Part shown: one piece after another, positions 1 to 7,522 of the stretch
Layout of the letters: each line of letters opens with the position of its first letter
How positions within the stretch are numbered: the first letter of the stretch is position 1
Source: Eubacterium sp.
GTDB lineage: Bacteria > Bacillota_A > Clostridia > Lachnospirales > Lachnospiraceae
Reading direction: 5' to 3'
Assembly: GCA_017475785.1 (NCBI GenBank)
Contig: JAFVEX010000121.1
Span: forward strand, 1-10,995
DNA: 10,995 nt
Position numbers and translations under genes: made by a program
Notes under the pieces: model-generated
The model's database searches: none
Seen by the model: only the letters and a program-made list of their open reading frames with translations
What the model was told of the DNA's origin: nothing

Positions 1-1906
1 CGCCGAAAATAAATGTACGCGGATAGAATTCCATCTCCGGATGCTCTTTGATCTGGTTGTACAGATACATGACATGCATGATGTTCAGCAGCTGACGTTT
101 GTACTCGTGCAGACGCTTAACCTGTACGTCAAAGATCGAGCGCGGATTTACTTCGATGCCATTATGCTCCAGAATATAATTTGCAAGGCGAACCTTGTTC
201 TGATACTTGATGTTCATGAACTCAGCCTGTGCCTTCTTGTCGTCTGCATAAATGGCGAGACCTTCATTCTTGGAAAGGTCTGTAATCCACTCTTTACCAA
301 TATGAGCAGTCACCCAGTCAGCCAGAAGCGGATTTCCGTGCAGCAGGAAGCGGCGCTGTGTGATACCGTTGGTTTTGTTGGAGAATTTCTCCGGCATCAT
401 CTCATAGAAATCACGCAGCTCGCGCTGTTTCAGGATCTCTGTGTGCAGCGCAGCAACACCGTTGACGGAGTAGCCGCCGACGATTGCCAGATTTGCCATA
501 CGGACCATGCCGTCGTAGACAACTGCCATGGAGCGGATCTTCTCTTCGCTGTTCTGCGGATAATGCTCGCGGATCTGGTGGCAGAAGCGGCGGTTGATCT
601 CTTCGACGATCTGGTAAATACGCGGAAGCAGGCGGGAGAACAGCTCCAGCGGCCATTTCTCGAGCGCTTCGGACATGATGGTATGGTTGGTGTATGCACA
701 GCACTTCGTAGTGACTGCCCATGCTTCTTCCCATGTCAGGTTGTACTCATCCAGCAGCAGACGCATCAGCTCTGCAACTGCCAGTGTCGGATGGGTATCG
801 TTCATATGGAAGGTAACCTTCTCATACAGTTTGTGAATATCCTTATGCATGCGCATGTATTTTGCAGTTGCCGCCTGCAGTGTTGCAGAGACGAAGAAAT
901 ACTGCTGTTTCAGGCGCAGCTCTTTACCGGACATATGGTTGTCATTCGGATACAGAACGCTGCAGATTGTGCGCGCCAGATTTTCCTGCTCGACAGCCTT
1001 GTAATAATCGCCCTTATCGAAAGAAGCCAGCTCGAAGTCGTTGATTGCTTCAGCATCCCAGATTCGCAGGGTGTTGACGACGTTGTTATCGTAGCCGAGG
1101 ATCGGAAGATCATACGGAACCGCGAGGACAGACTGATACCCCTCCTGCTTGAAGAAGCTGCGGCCGGTCTTCTCATCATAAGTAGAAGTTACATATCCGC
1201 CGAACTTGATCTCCTTTGCATACTCCGGACGCTTCAGCTCAAACGGATAGCTTCCGTCTGACAGCCAGTTATCCGGCTCCTCTACCTGGCGGCCGTCTTC
1301 GATCTTCTGACGGAACATGCCGTAGTGATAGCGGATACCGCAGCCGTATGCCGCATAACCGAGTGTTGAGAGAGAATCCATAAAGCAGGCTGCCAGTCTT
1401 CCCAGACCACCGTTGCCGAGCGCCGGATCACGCTCCTCGTCCTCAATCTTCTGGCGGAACATACCGTAGTGATAGCGGATGCCGCAGCCATAGGCAGCGT
1501 AGCCAAGCGTCGACAGAGAGTCCATAAAGCACGCGGCCAGACGGCCGAGACCGCCGTTGCCGAGCGCCGGGTCGCGCTCCTCATCTTCAATCGCGTTGAG
1601 GTCGATATTCAGCTCCTGAAGCGCCTCCTTCACCTCGTCATACGCCGTCAGATCCAGCAGGTTATTTCCAAGATAACGCCCCGTCAGGAACTCCATGGAC
1701 ATATAGTAAACGATCTTCGGATCATCAATATCCATCTGCTTCTGCGTCTTCATCCAGTTGTCAATGATTACGTCCTTTACGACATAGCAGACCGCCTGGT
1801 AAATCTGGTGCGGCGTCGCGTCCTCAAGCGTCTTGCGCGAAAGCACCTTCAGAGCTTCCTTCAGTTCCTTTTTAAACGTTTCTTTCTTGAAAGTCGGATT
1901 CTTCAT
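1..1906 (-). CDS. glgP: Glycogen/alpha-glucan phosphorylase (GT35), 3' end outside window, with an internal 48-codon duplication
   Basis: Phosphorolysis of alpha-1,4-glucan (glycogen or maltodextrin) to glucose-1-phosphate in the cytosol; PLP-dependent. The ATG at 1906-1904 has an AGGAGAG ribosome binding site nine bases upstream (1916-1922). The product starts MKNPTFKKETFKKELKEAL, and 635 codons are open to the window edge. Family motifs seen in order: YYMSMEFLTGR, GNGGLGRLAACF, GIRYHYGMF, FHMNDTHPTLAV, NHTIMSEALEKWP, NLAIVGGYSVNGVA, NKTNGITQRR and VKRLHEYKRQLLN, ending at RTFIFG. The PLP-binding lysine region lies beyond the window, so it cannot be checked. The oddity is that residues about 106-153 are repeated exactly as 154-201. 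This doubles the glycine-rich active-site loop and would make the protein about 48 residues longer than the family norm. No stop or frameshift was found. The gene lies 121 bases after ileS, with no convincing promoter of its own. The family call is firm; activity of this allele is doubtful. Confidence 0.95.
   Translation of the reverse strand, partial: MKNPTFKKETFKKELKEALKVLSRKTLEDATPHQIYQAVCYVVKDVIIDNWMKTQKQMDIDDPKIVYYMSMEFLTGRYLGNNLLDLTAYDEVKEALQELNIDLNAIEDEERDPALGNGGLGRLAACFMDSLSTLGYAAYGCGIRYHYGMFRQKIEDEERDPALGNGGLGRLAACFMDSLSTLGYAAYGCGIRYHYGMFRQKIEDGRQVEEPDNWLSDGSYPFELKRPEYAKEIKFGGYVTSTYDEKTGRSFFKQEGYQSVLAVPYDLPILGYDNNVVNTLRIWDAEAINDFELASFDKGDYYKAVEQENLARTICSVLYPNDNHMSGKELRLKQQYFFVSATLQAATAKYMRMHKDIHKLYEKVTFHMNDTHPTLAVAELMRLLLDEYNLTWEEAWAVTTKCCAYTNHTIMSEALEKWPLELFSRLLPRIYQIVEEINRRFCHQIREHYPQNSEEKIRSMAVVYDGMVRMANLAIVGGYSVNGVAALHTEILKQRELRDFYEMMPEKFSNKTNGITQRRFLLHGNPLLADWVTAHIGKEWITDLSKNEGLAIYADDKKAQAEFMNIKYQNKVRLANYILEHNGIEVNPRSIFDVQVKRLHEYKRQLLNIMHVMYLYNQIKEHPEMEFYPRTFIFG
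1302..1589 (-). repeat. In-frame tandem duplication of 144 bp (48 codons) within glgP
   Basis: The two units are 1446-1589 (first in gene order) and 1302-1445, at an exact offset of 144 bases. By hand alignment they differ at 24 positions (about 83% identity), yet every difference is synonymous: both encode the same 48 residues, from IEDEERDPALGNGG through YHYGMFRQK. Each unit boundary carries the codons Ile-Glu-Asp (AIEDEE, KIEDEE, KIEDGR). A single-copy ancestor would therefore have had a short Ile-Glu-Asp homology at both ends of the segment, which could have served as the crossover or join point. The 1446-1589 copy has about 8 more G/C than the other. Confidence 0.95.
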
Positions 1907-1947
1907 ATTCTTTCTCTCTCCTATTTATGATTCCCAAACTGTGGTAC

Positions 1948-1976
1948 CCGGGATGAGATGAAATTTTCCATCCCGG
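1948..1976 (-). other. Strong hairpin in the ileS-glgP gap without a T-tract
   Basis: CCGGGATG and CATCCCGG form an 8-bp perfect stem with a 13-base AT-rich loop, extendable by two G-T pairs. It lies about 50 bases after the ileS stop and about 40 bases before the glgP start, within the 121-base gap. Neither strand has a run of T after the stem, so it is not a canonical intrinsic terminator. It could be an mRNA-processing or 3'-stability element, or an attenuator between the two genes. The rest of the gap shows no convincing promoter. Confidence 0.5.
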
Positions 1977-2027
1977 ACATCCGCAGCACCGGTCCTTAAC
2001 GACCATGAGTCCTCAAAAGACGATATT

Positions 2028-5000
2028 TCACACTTTTTCAACCGCGAGCACAACATCTTCCCCATTGATGTTCCACGCCTTCTCATATCCGGCGGTTTCA
2101 CCAACGCGGATGCTGTCGGCAAGCACGACCGACGCGATCTGCGCCTCGTGCGCGCGGAGCAGCTCCGCGATCCGGTCGTTGTCCTTTGCGGAAACGATGA
2201 TGCGGTCCATTACCTCGAAGCCTGCCTCTTTGCGCATGGTCTGGATCTTGCTGACCAGCTCTGCGACAAATCCTTCCTCAATCAGCTCATCTGTCAGGAC
2301 GGTATCCAGCACAACGGTGACGCCGCTGTCGGATTCCGCGACGAGGTTTTCGTCTTCCGCCGTCTCGATCAAAAGATCTTCCTCTACGAGGCCGATGGTC
2401 TCGCCGCCGGCCTGTACGTTCAGCACGCCTGCCGTCCGGAGCTCCTGCACCGCGCTGCTTCCGTCCAGCTCTGCGATGACGCCGCGGAGCGGACCCATGA
2501 GCTTCGCGTACTTCGTCTTGAGGACGCGGAAATTCGGCTTGATCGTGTACTGCGCTTTCTCGGCAAATTCGATGGCGCGCACATTCAGTTCCTCGCGGAC
2601 AATCTCCTGATAATATTCATTCAACTCAAAGTCGCAGTTGATATAAATTGCCGCAAGCGGCTGGCGGTTTTTGATGTTGGCCTTGTTTCTGGCGGCGCGG
2701 CCGAGCACAACGATCTGCATCAGATGACGCATATCTTCCTCGAGCGCCTGGTCAACCCACGCTTCCTCCACAGACGGATAGTCGCACAGATGAATGCTTT
2801 CCGGCGCTTCCGGCGAGACGGAGCGCACGAGGTTCTGATAGATTTCTTCCGTCATAAACGGAATCATCGGCGCGGAGAGCCTGCAGAGATCCACCAGAGC
2901 CGTGTACAGCGTCATGTAGGCGTTGATCTTGTCCTGCTCCATGCCCTTTGCCCAGAAGCGCGCGCGGCAGCGGCGGACATACCAGTTGCTCATGTCGTCG
3001 ACGAAAGCCTCCAGGGCGCGCGCAGCCTCCGGAATCCGGTAGTTGTCCAGATGGTCATCCGTCTCCCGGATGGTGGACTGCAGGCGCGACAGCAGCCACT
3101 TGTCCATGACGGGCAGCTGGCTGTGGTCCAAAGTGTACTTCGTCGGGTCAAATTCATCAATATTCGCGTACAGCACATAGAACGCGTAGGTGTTCCACAG
3201 CGTGCCCATAAACCGCCGGGAGTACTCGCTGACCGTGCGCCCGTTGAAGCGGTTTGGCAGCCACGGCGCGCTGTTGATATAGAAATACCAGCGGATTGCG
3301 TCGGCGCCGTACTCATTCAGCGCGTCGAACGGATCGACCGCGTTGCCCTTGGATTTGGACATCTTCTGGCCGTTCTCATCCTGTACGTGTCCCATGACGA
3401 TGACATTCTCATACGGGGACTTGTCGAACAGCAAAGTGGAAATCGCCATCAGCGAATAGAACCACCCGCGGGTCTGGTCGACTGCCTCCGAGATAAACTG
3501 TGCCGGGAACTGCTGATGAAAAACTTCCTGATTCTCAAACGGATAGTGGTGCTGCGCAAACGGCATCGCGCCGGAATCAAACCAGCAGTCGATGACCTCC
3601 GGCACGCGGCGCATGGTCTTGCCGCATTCCGGGCAGCGCACAGTGACGTCGTCAATGTACGGGCGGTGCAGCTCAATGTCGTCCGGGCAGTCATCCGACA
3701 TGGATTTCAGCTCCTCGATGCTGCCGATGGAGTGCATGTGGCCGCAGTCCCCGCAGATCCAGATATTCAGCGGCGTTCCCCAGTAGCGGTTTCGGGAAAT
3801 GCCCCAGTCCTGCACGTTTTTCAGCCAGTCGCCGAAGCGGCCCTCGCCGATCCCCGGCGGGATCCAGTTAACTGTGGCGTTGTTCGCGAGCAGCTGGTCG
3901 CGGACGGCCGTCATCCTGATAAACCAGGAGTCCCGCGCGTAATAAATCAGCGGTGTATCGCAGCGCCAGCAGTGCGGGTAATCGTGTTCAAATTTCGGAG
4001 CGGCAAAGAGCTTGCCCTGCTCCGCTAGATCCTTGAGGATCACCGGATCAGCCTTTTTGACGAACAGACCCTCGTACGGTGTCTCCTTCGTCATATTTCC
4101 CTTGCCGTCCACGAACTGCAGGAACGGCATGTCATAGCGGGCGCAGACGCGGTTATCGTCTTCACCGAACGCAGGCGCGGTGTGGACGATGCCGGTGCCG
4201 TCCGTCATCGTGACATAGCTGTCACACTGAATATAAAAGCCCTTCTTTCCTGTCTTTGCGGCGGCTTCTCCCGCAAAATCAAACAGCGGCTCGTATTCCC
4301 GGTACTCCAGGTCTCTGCCCTGATACTCCTCGAGAATCTCGTACGCCTTTTCGCCCTCTTCCTTCGCGAGCGGGCCGAGAACGGTGTCGAGCAGCGCCTT
4401 CGCCATGTAGTACGTATAGCCGTCGGCGGCCTTCACTCTGCAGTAAACGTCATCCGGGTTGATGCAGAGGCCGACGTTGGACGGAAGTGTCCACGGCGTC
4501 GTCGTCCACGCGAGGAAATACGCGTCCTCGCCTTTTACCTTAAACCGGACGATCGCGGAGCGCTCCTTCACCAGCTTGTAGCCCTGCGCGACCTCCTGCG
4601 CGGAAAGCGGCGTGCCGCAGCGCGGGCAGTACGGGACGATCTTGAAGCCTTTGTAGAGAAGACCCTTGTTCCAGATCTCCTTCAGCGCCCACCACTCAGA
4701 CTCAATAAAGGAATTCTCGTAAGTGACATAGGGATCGTCCATGTCCGCCCAGAACCCGACCTGGCCGGAAAACGCTTCCCACATGCCCTTGTATTTCCAG
4801 ACACTTTCCTTGCACTCTTTGATAAACGGCTCGATACCGTACGACTCGATCTGATCCTTGCCGTCGATGCCGAGCTTCTTTTCAACCTCAAGCTCTACCG
4901 GCAGTCCGTGCGTGTCCCAGCCTGCCTTGCGCGGCACCTGGTACCCTTTCATCGTGCGGTAGCGCGGGATCATATCCTTGATGACACGTGTCAGCACATG

Positions 5001-5171
5001 CCCGATGTGGGGCTTGCCGTTCGCCGTCGGCGGGCCGTCGTAAAACGTATAGCGCGGCGCGCCTTCCCGCTGCTCCATACTCTTCTCAAAGATACGATTC
5101 TCTTTCCAGAATCCCTCCGTCACCCGTTCCCGGCTGACGTAGTTCATCTTGGGATCAACTTTCTGATACAT
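2028..5171 (-). CDS. ileS: Isoleucyl-tRNA synthetase, type 2 (eukaryote-like)
   Basis: Cytosolic class I synthetase that charges tRNA-Ile with isoleucine and hydrolyses mischarged valine. It has 1047 residues, the length of type 2 enzymes (type 1 is about 930). The HIGH signature (PHIGH) is near residues 54-58 and KMSKS near 603. The CP1 editing domain shows TTTPWTLPSN near 223-232 and GTGIVHTAPAFGEDD near 325-339, with its conserved Asp pair. Cys pairs CPRC (about 182), CWRC (about 401), CGDC (about 473) and CPEC (about 513) are candidate zinc ligands, followed by CWFDSG. The anticodon-binding helical domain occupies roughly 680-850. The sequence around HIGH (DGPPTANGKPHIGH, then GWDTHGLPVELEVEKKLG) matches the eukaryote-like branch. 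By family knowledge that branch is poorly inhibited by mupirocin; this is inferred, not shown. The ATG at 5171 follows a GAGGAGGAAG site at 5174-5183 and has its own promoter just upstream. Confidence 0.97.
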   Translation of the reverse strand: MYQKVDPKMNYVSRERVTEGFWKENRIFEKSMEQREGAPRYTFYDGPPTANGKPHIGHVLTRVIKDMIPRYRTMKGYQVPRKAGWDTHGLPVELEVEKKLGIDGKDQIESYGIEPFIKECKESVWKYKGMWEAFSGQVGFWADMDDPYVTYENSFIESEWWALKEIWNKGLLYKGFKIVPYCPRCGTPLSAQEVAQGYKLVKERSAIVRFKVKGEDAYFLAWTTTPWTLPSNVGLCINPDDVYCRVKAADGYTYYMAKALLDTVLGPLAKEEGEKAYEILEEYQGRDLEYREYEPLFDFAGEAAAKTGKKGFYIQCDSYVTMTDGTGIVHTAPAFGEDDNRVCARYDMPFLQFVDGKGNMTKETPYEGLFVKKADPVILKDLAEQGKLFAAPKFEHDYPHCWRCDTPLIYYARDSWFIRMTAVRDQLLANNATVNWIPPGIGEGRFGDWLKNVQDWGISRNRYWGTPLNIWICGDCGHMHSIGSIEELKSMSDDCPDDIELHRPYIDDVTVRCPECGKTMRRVPEVIDCWFDSGAMPFAQHHYPFENQEVFHQQFPAQFISEAVDQTRGWFYSLMAISTLLFDKSPYENVIVMGHVQDENGQKMSKSKGNAVDPFDALNEYGADAIRWYFYINSAPWLPNRFNGRTVSEYSRRFMGTLWNTYAFYVLYANIDEFDPTKYTLDHSQLPVMDKWLLSRLQSTIRETDDHLDNYRIPEAARALEAFVDDMSNWYVRRCRARFWAKGMEQDKINAYMTLYTALVDLCRLSAPMIPFMTEEIYQNLVRSVSPEAPESIHLCDYPSVEEAWVDQALEEDMRHLMQIVVLGRAARNKANIKNRQPLAAIYINCDFELNEYYQEIVREELNVRAIEFAEKAQYTIKPNFRVLKTKYAKLMGPLRGVIAELDGSSAVQELRTAGVLNVQAGGETIGLVEEDLLIETAEDENLVAESDSGVTVVLDTVLTDELIEEGFVAELVSKIQTMRKEAGFEVMDRIIVSAKDNDRIAELLRAHEAQIASVVLADSIRVGETAGYEKAWNINGEDVVLAVEKV

Positions 5172-5200
5172 ATCTTCCTCCTCTAAAATGCTAACACTCT

Positions 5201-5230
5201 AGTATAGGAATTTTCTGCAACCTATGTCAA
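5201..5230 (-). promoter_or_regulatory. Sigma-A-type promoter of ileS
   Basis: A perfect -35 TTGACA (5230-5225) is followed by an 18-base spacer and TATACT as -10 (5206-5201). Transcription would start near 5195, giving a leader of only about 25 bases that consists mostly of the ribosome binding site. It occupies the short gap between the exonuclease stop and ileS, so ileS can be transcribed independently. A T-box leader cannot fit here. Confidence 0.8.
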
Positions 5231-5240
5231 GTGATTGCGC

Positions 5241-6191
5241 TTAATTCTGTCTCTTTTTCCGTCGTTTTTCACGTAAAACCCGCTTTCTCTCCTGCAATTC
5301 CTCCTCCAGATGAGGCGCTGCGGCGCGGATTGTCTTCTCCGCGAAGACCCCTCCGCTGTCGCTGTGACGGATCCTTACCTCGCAGGCAAGCGAGCCGTGA
5401 ACCTGGCAGACGGCGAGACACTCGCTGCGCCGCTGGGCAGCGGAAAACCACTGGATTTTGCGGTGCGCCCGCCTGCCGCAGAAACAGCAGTGCACAGCGC
5501 GCACCTCCGAATCCCGCATCATTTCCTCTTTGTTTGCAAACTCCCGGGAAATAAACAGCGAGTACTCTGGATAGACCATATAAATCTCGTCTGTCTTCGT
5601 CTTTGGATTCTGATACGCGTCAATGGAAACGTGCTCCCGGATCGTCTCCGGGTTCAGTCTTTGCATGACGGCCGTCGTGTACCAGGCGTCCGAGAGGGCG
5701 CTGTGAAACTCCCGTCCCTTCTCGATGCCCAACCGGTCGATCGCGCTCTCCAGCGACCTGCGCTCGTGCCCGCTCTCGTCCGTCAGGGAATACAGATACT
5801 GGACGTCGTAGTACTGCAGCGGTCCCGGAAGCAGCTGCAGAAGTCCGTAGAACTTCAGGTTGCGCTGCAGCTCCGTCAGGTCGCTGCTGCCCCACGTGCA
5901 GAAGATGGAATCGCCGCCCGCCCACGCGAGAAACCGCTTCGCGGCTTCCGGAAACGGGACGCCCCTGTTGTACAGGTCGGCCTCCCGCATCTGTACGACC
6001 TGCCGCGTGCGGAAGTGCAGGCTGCGGTAGACCCGGGGCCGGATCAGCAGATGCAGGCTGTCCGCGACCGCAAAGTCCTGATTCAGTTTGACAGCTCCGA
6101 TTTCGATGATTTCAAACGGGAGCTTCTTGTTCTCGCGGGACTTGCCGTACGGGCACTGGTTCCACTCCAGGTCAAAGATAATGTAATTCAT
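5241..6191 (-). CDS. DEDDh-family 3'-5' exonuclease with Cys-rich, basic C-terminal extension
   Basis: The N-terminal ~180 residues form an exonuclease domain of the ERI-1/KapD-like DEDDh type, a two-metal 3'-to-5' hydrolase of RNA or DNA ends. ExoI is FDLEW (Asp7, Glu9), ExoII is WGSSDLTEL (Asp near 104), and ExoIII is HSALSDAWYT (His163, Asp168), so all five catalytic residues are present. After about residue 230 an extension holds HCCFCGRR (Cys235, Cys236, Cys238), then Cys258, Cys262, His265 and Cys270, a possible small zinc-binding module. The last ~25 residues are strongly charged, ending in a basic run (REKRRKKRQN). The ATG at 6191 begins the first beta strand, so no later start is acceptable. 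There is no Shine-Dalgarno sequence: the bases before the ATG are the T-tract of a terminator. The substrate is unknown. ileS follows after 69 bases but has its own promoter, so the neighbourhood does not define a role. Confidence 0.88.
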   Translation of the reverse strand: MNYIIFDLEWNQCPYGKSRENKKLPFEIIEIGAVKLNQDFAVADSLHLLIRPRVYRSLHFRTRQVVQMREADLYNRGVPFPEAAKRFLAWAGGDSIFCTWGSSDLTELQRNLKFYGLLQLLPGPLQYYDVQYLYSLTDESGHERRSLESAIDRLGIEKGREFHSALSDAWYTTAVMQRLNPETIREHVSIDAYQNPKTKTDEIYMVYPEYSLFISREFANKEEMMRDSEVRAVHCCFCGRRAHRKIQWFSAAQRRSECLAVCQVHGSLACEVRIRHSDSGGVFAEKTIRAAAPHLEEELQERKRVLREKRRKKRQN

Positions 6192-6198
6192 AATCTGT

Positions 6199-6240
6199 AA
6201 AAAGGGGCTGCCGCGTCAAGTGACTGACTCAGCAACCCCT
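6199..6240 (-). terminator. Rho-independent terminator after the hom/apgM unit
   Basis: On the minus strand AGGGGTTGCTG (6240-6230) pairs with CGGCAGCCCCT (6213-6203) in an 11-pair stem with two G-T pairs and a 16-base loop, directly followed by TTTTT. It begins 17 bases after the TAG stop of the apgM-like gene and should end the threonine-branch transcript. Its T-tract ends only seven bases before the ATG of the exonuclease gene, so it also occupies that gene's ribosome-binding region. Confidence 0.85.
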
Positions 6241-6257
6241 GAATATGCGAAAACATA

Positions 6258-7463
6258 CTACTTAGCAAATAGATATCTGATCATATCGCAGCCCCGCGGG
6301 ATGAGGTGTCCGCTGGCAGCCGCTTCACGTTCATTGTAATGCCAGGTATTTGCCTGGGGCGCCGTACTGTCGTACAGCAGATAGGGGACGGGATCGCCGA
6401 CGTGGGTCCGCAGGCGGATCGGCGTCGGATGATCCGGCAGCACCAGTATGCGGTAATCCTCTCCGGAGGCGTCCATCGCTTCCTGAATGATTTTCAGGAG
6501 ACGCTGATCCATGTTCTCGATCGAGAGCACCTTCCGCTCAACGCTTCCCTGATGTCCCATTTCATCCGGCGCTTCCAGATGAATGTAGACAAAATCATAG
6601 TCCTCCTTCAGGAGCGCGTCGACCGCGGCGCGTGCCTTTCCCTCGTAGTCTGTCTCAAGGCCGCCGTTCGCGCCCGGGACATCGATGTTGTCGATCCCCG
6701 CGCCGACCGCGATTCCCTTGAGCAGGTCAACCGCGGAAATCATCGCCGCGCGCTTATGGTGCTCCTCGTAAAACGAGGTGAGCGCCGGCTTCGTGCCCGC
6801 GCCCCAGAACCAGCAGCTGTTCGCCGGTTTCAGGCCTTTTGCCCTGCGCGCCACGTTGACGGGGTGGTCTTCGAGGATCTGGTAGCTGCGCTCCATCATC
6901 CTGCGCAGCACGGAATCGATCGGCAGATACTGGCCGATCACCTTGCCGAGCACGTCGTGGGGCGGCGTCAGCGGCACGACGCTGCCGTTGTTCCAGATGA
7001 CGCAGTGCCGGTAGCTTGTTCCCACATAGAACTGGTAGGTCTCGTCCTGCAGCTCATCCGCGACTGCCTTCAGGAGAACCGCCGCGTCTTCTGTGCTGAT
7101 CTCGTCGGAGCTGTGATCGATGATCCGGCGCTCCTCATACGGGATGCCCGGCTCCTCGGACAACGTCACAATGTTGCACCGGAGCGCGACATCCGTTGCT
7201 TTCATCGGCACGCCGATGGAGAGTGCTTCCAGCGGAGAGCGGCCGGTGTAGTATTTCTTCGGGTCATATCCGATGACTGACAGATTTGCCGTGTCCGATC
7301 CCGGGCTCATTCCCTCCGGAATCGTCGCCACCATGCCGATCTCGCCTTTTTCCGCGTAGGCGTCCAGCACCGGTGTCACGGCGGCCTCCATGGGGGTCTT
7401 CCACCCCAGGGATTCGATCGGCTCGTCAGCCATGCCGTCACCAAGCATTAAAATATATTTCAT
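6258..7463 (-). CDS. apgM: ApgM-like alkaline-phosphatase-superfamily enzyme, probable homoserine kinase (usually annotated cofactor-independent phosphoglycerate mutase)
   Basis: A 401-residue protein of the archaeal-type cofactor-independent phosphoglycerate mutase family. Metal-site and nucleophile motifs: LGDGMAD (Asp9), PGSDTANLSVIGYDP with candidate nucleophile Ser56, WFWGAGTKP at 218-226, HLEAPDEMGHQG (His295, Asp300, His304), LPDHPTP (Asp344, His345) and THVGDPVPY (His354). The set appears complete. The ATG at 7463 has AAGGAA seven bases upstream (7471-7476), and the gene starts 59 bases after hom. Its position directly behind hom and an ACT regulator, with no GHMP-type thrB in view, fits the subfamily proposed to phosphorylate homoserine (as I recall, TIGR02535, 'proposed homoserine kinase'). 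The product would be O-phosphohomoserine for threonine synthase. Family membership is secure; the kinase role is inferred from context, and glycolytic mutase activity remains the alternative. Confidence 0.88.
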   Translation of the reverse strand: MKYILMLGDGMADEPIESLGWKTPMEAAVTPVLDAYAEKGEIGMVATIPEGMSPGSDTANLSVIGYDPKKYYTGRSPLEALSIGVPMKATDVALRCNIVTLSEEPGIPYEERRIIDHSSDEISTEDAAVLLKAVADELQDETYQFYVGTSYRHCVIWNNGSVVPLTPPHDVLGKVIGQYLPIDSVLRRMMERSYQILEDHPVNVARRAKGLKPANSCWFWGAGTKPALTSFYEEHHKRAAMISAVDLLKGIAVGAGIDNIDVPGANGGLETDYEGKARAAVDALLKEDYDFVYIHLEAPDEMGHQGSVERKVLSIENMDQRLLKIIQEAMDASGEDYRILVLPDHPTPIRLRTHVGDPVPYLLYDSTAPQANTWHYNEREAAASGHLIPRGCDMIRYLFAK

Positions 7464-7522
7464 TTTCCTGTTCCTTTTATATCACCGCAGCTCACAGCTT
7501 CCGCGAGCCGCCTCATTTCTTA

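Noticed and set aside
41..1261. A 406-codon open frame on the plus strand opposite glgP
   Set aside because: The minus strand encodes conserved GT35 motifs throughout, and the plus frame shows no domain and no ribosome binding site.
2148..4028. A 626-codon open frame on the plus strand opposite ileS
   Set aside because: It is antisense to a perfectly conserved synthetase. Its residues are rich in Arg, Val, His and Leu without recognisable motifs, as expected for a shadow frame in GC-rich coding DNA.
5310..6200. A 296-codon plus-strand open frame opposite the exonuclease
   Set aside because: Shadow of a gene with all five DEDDh catalytic residues on the other strand.
6186..6219. TTGACG followed 18 bases later by GATTAT as a promoter for the exonuclease gene
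   Set aside because: The -10 overlaps the start codon, so the transcript would begin inside the gene and lack the ATG. The TTGACG also lies within the terminator hairpin.
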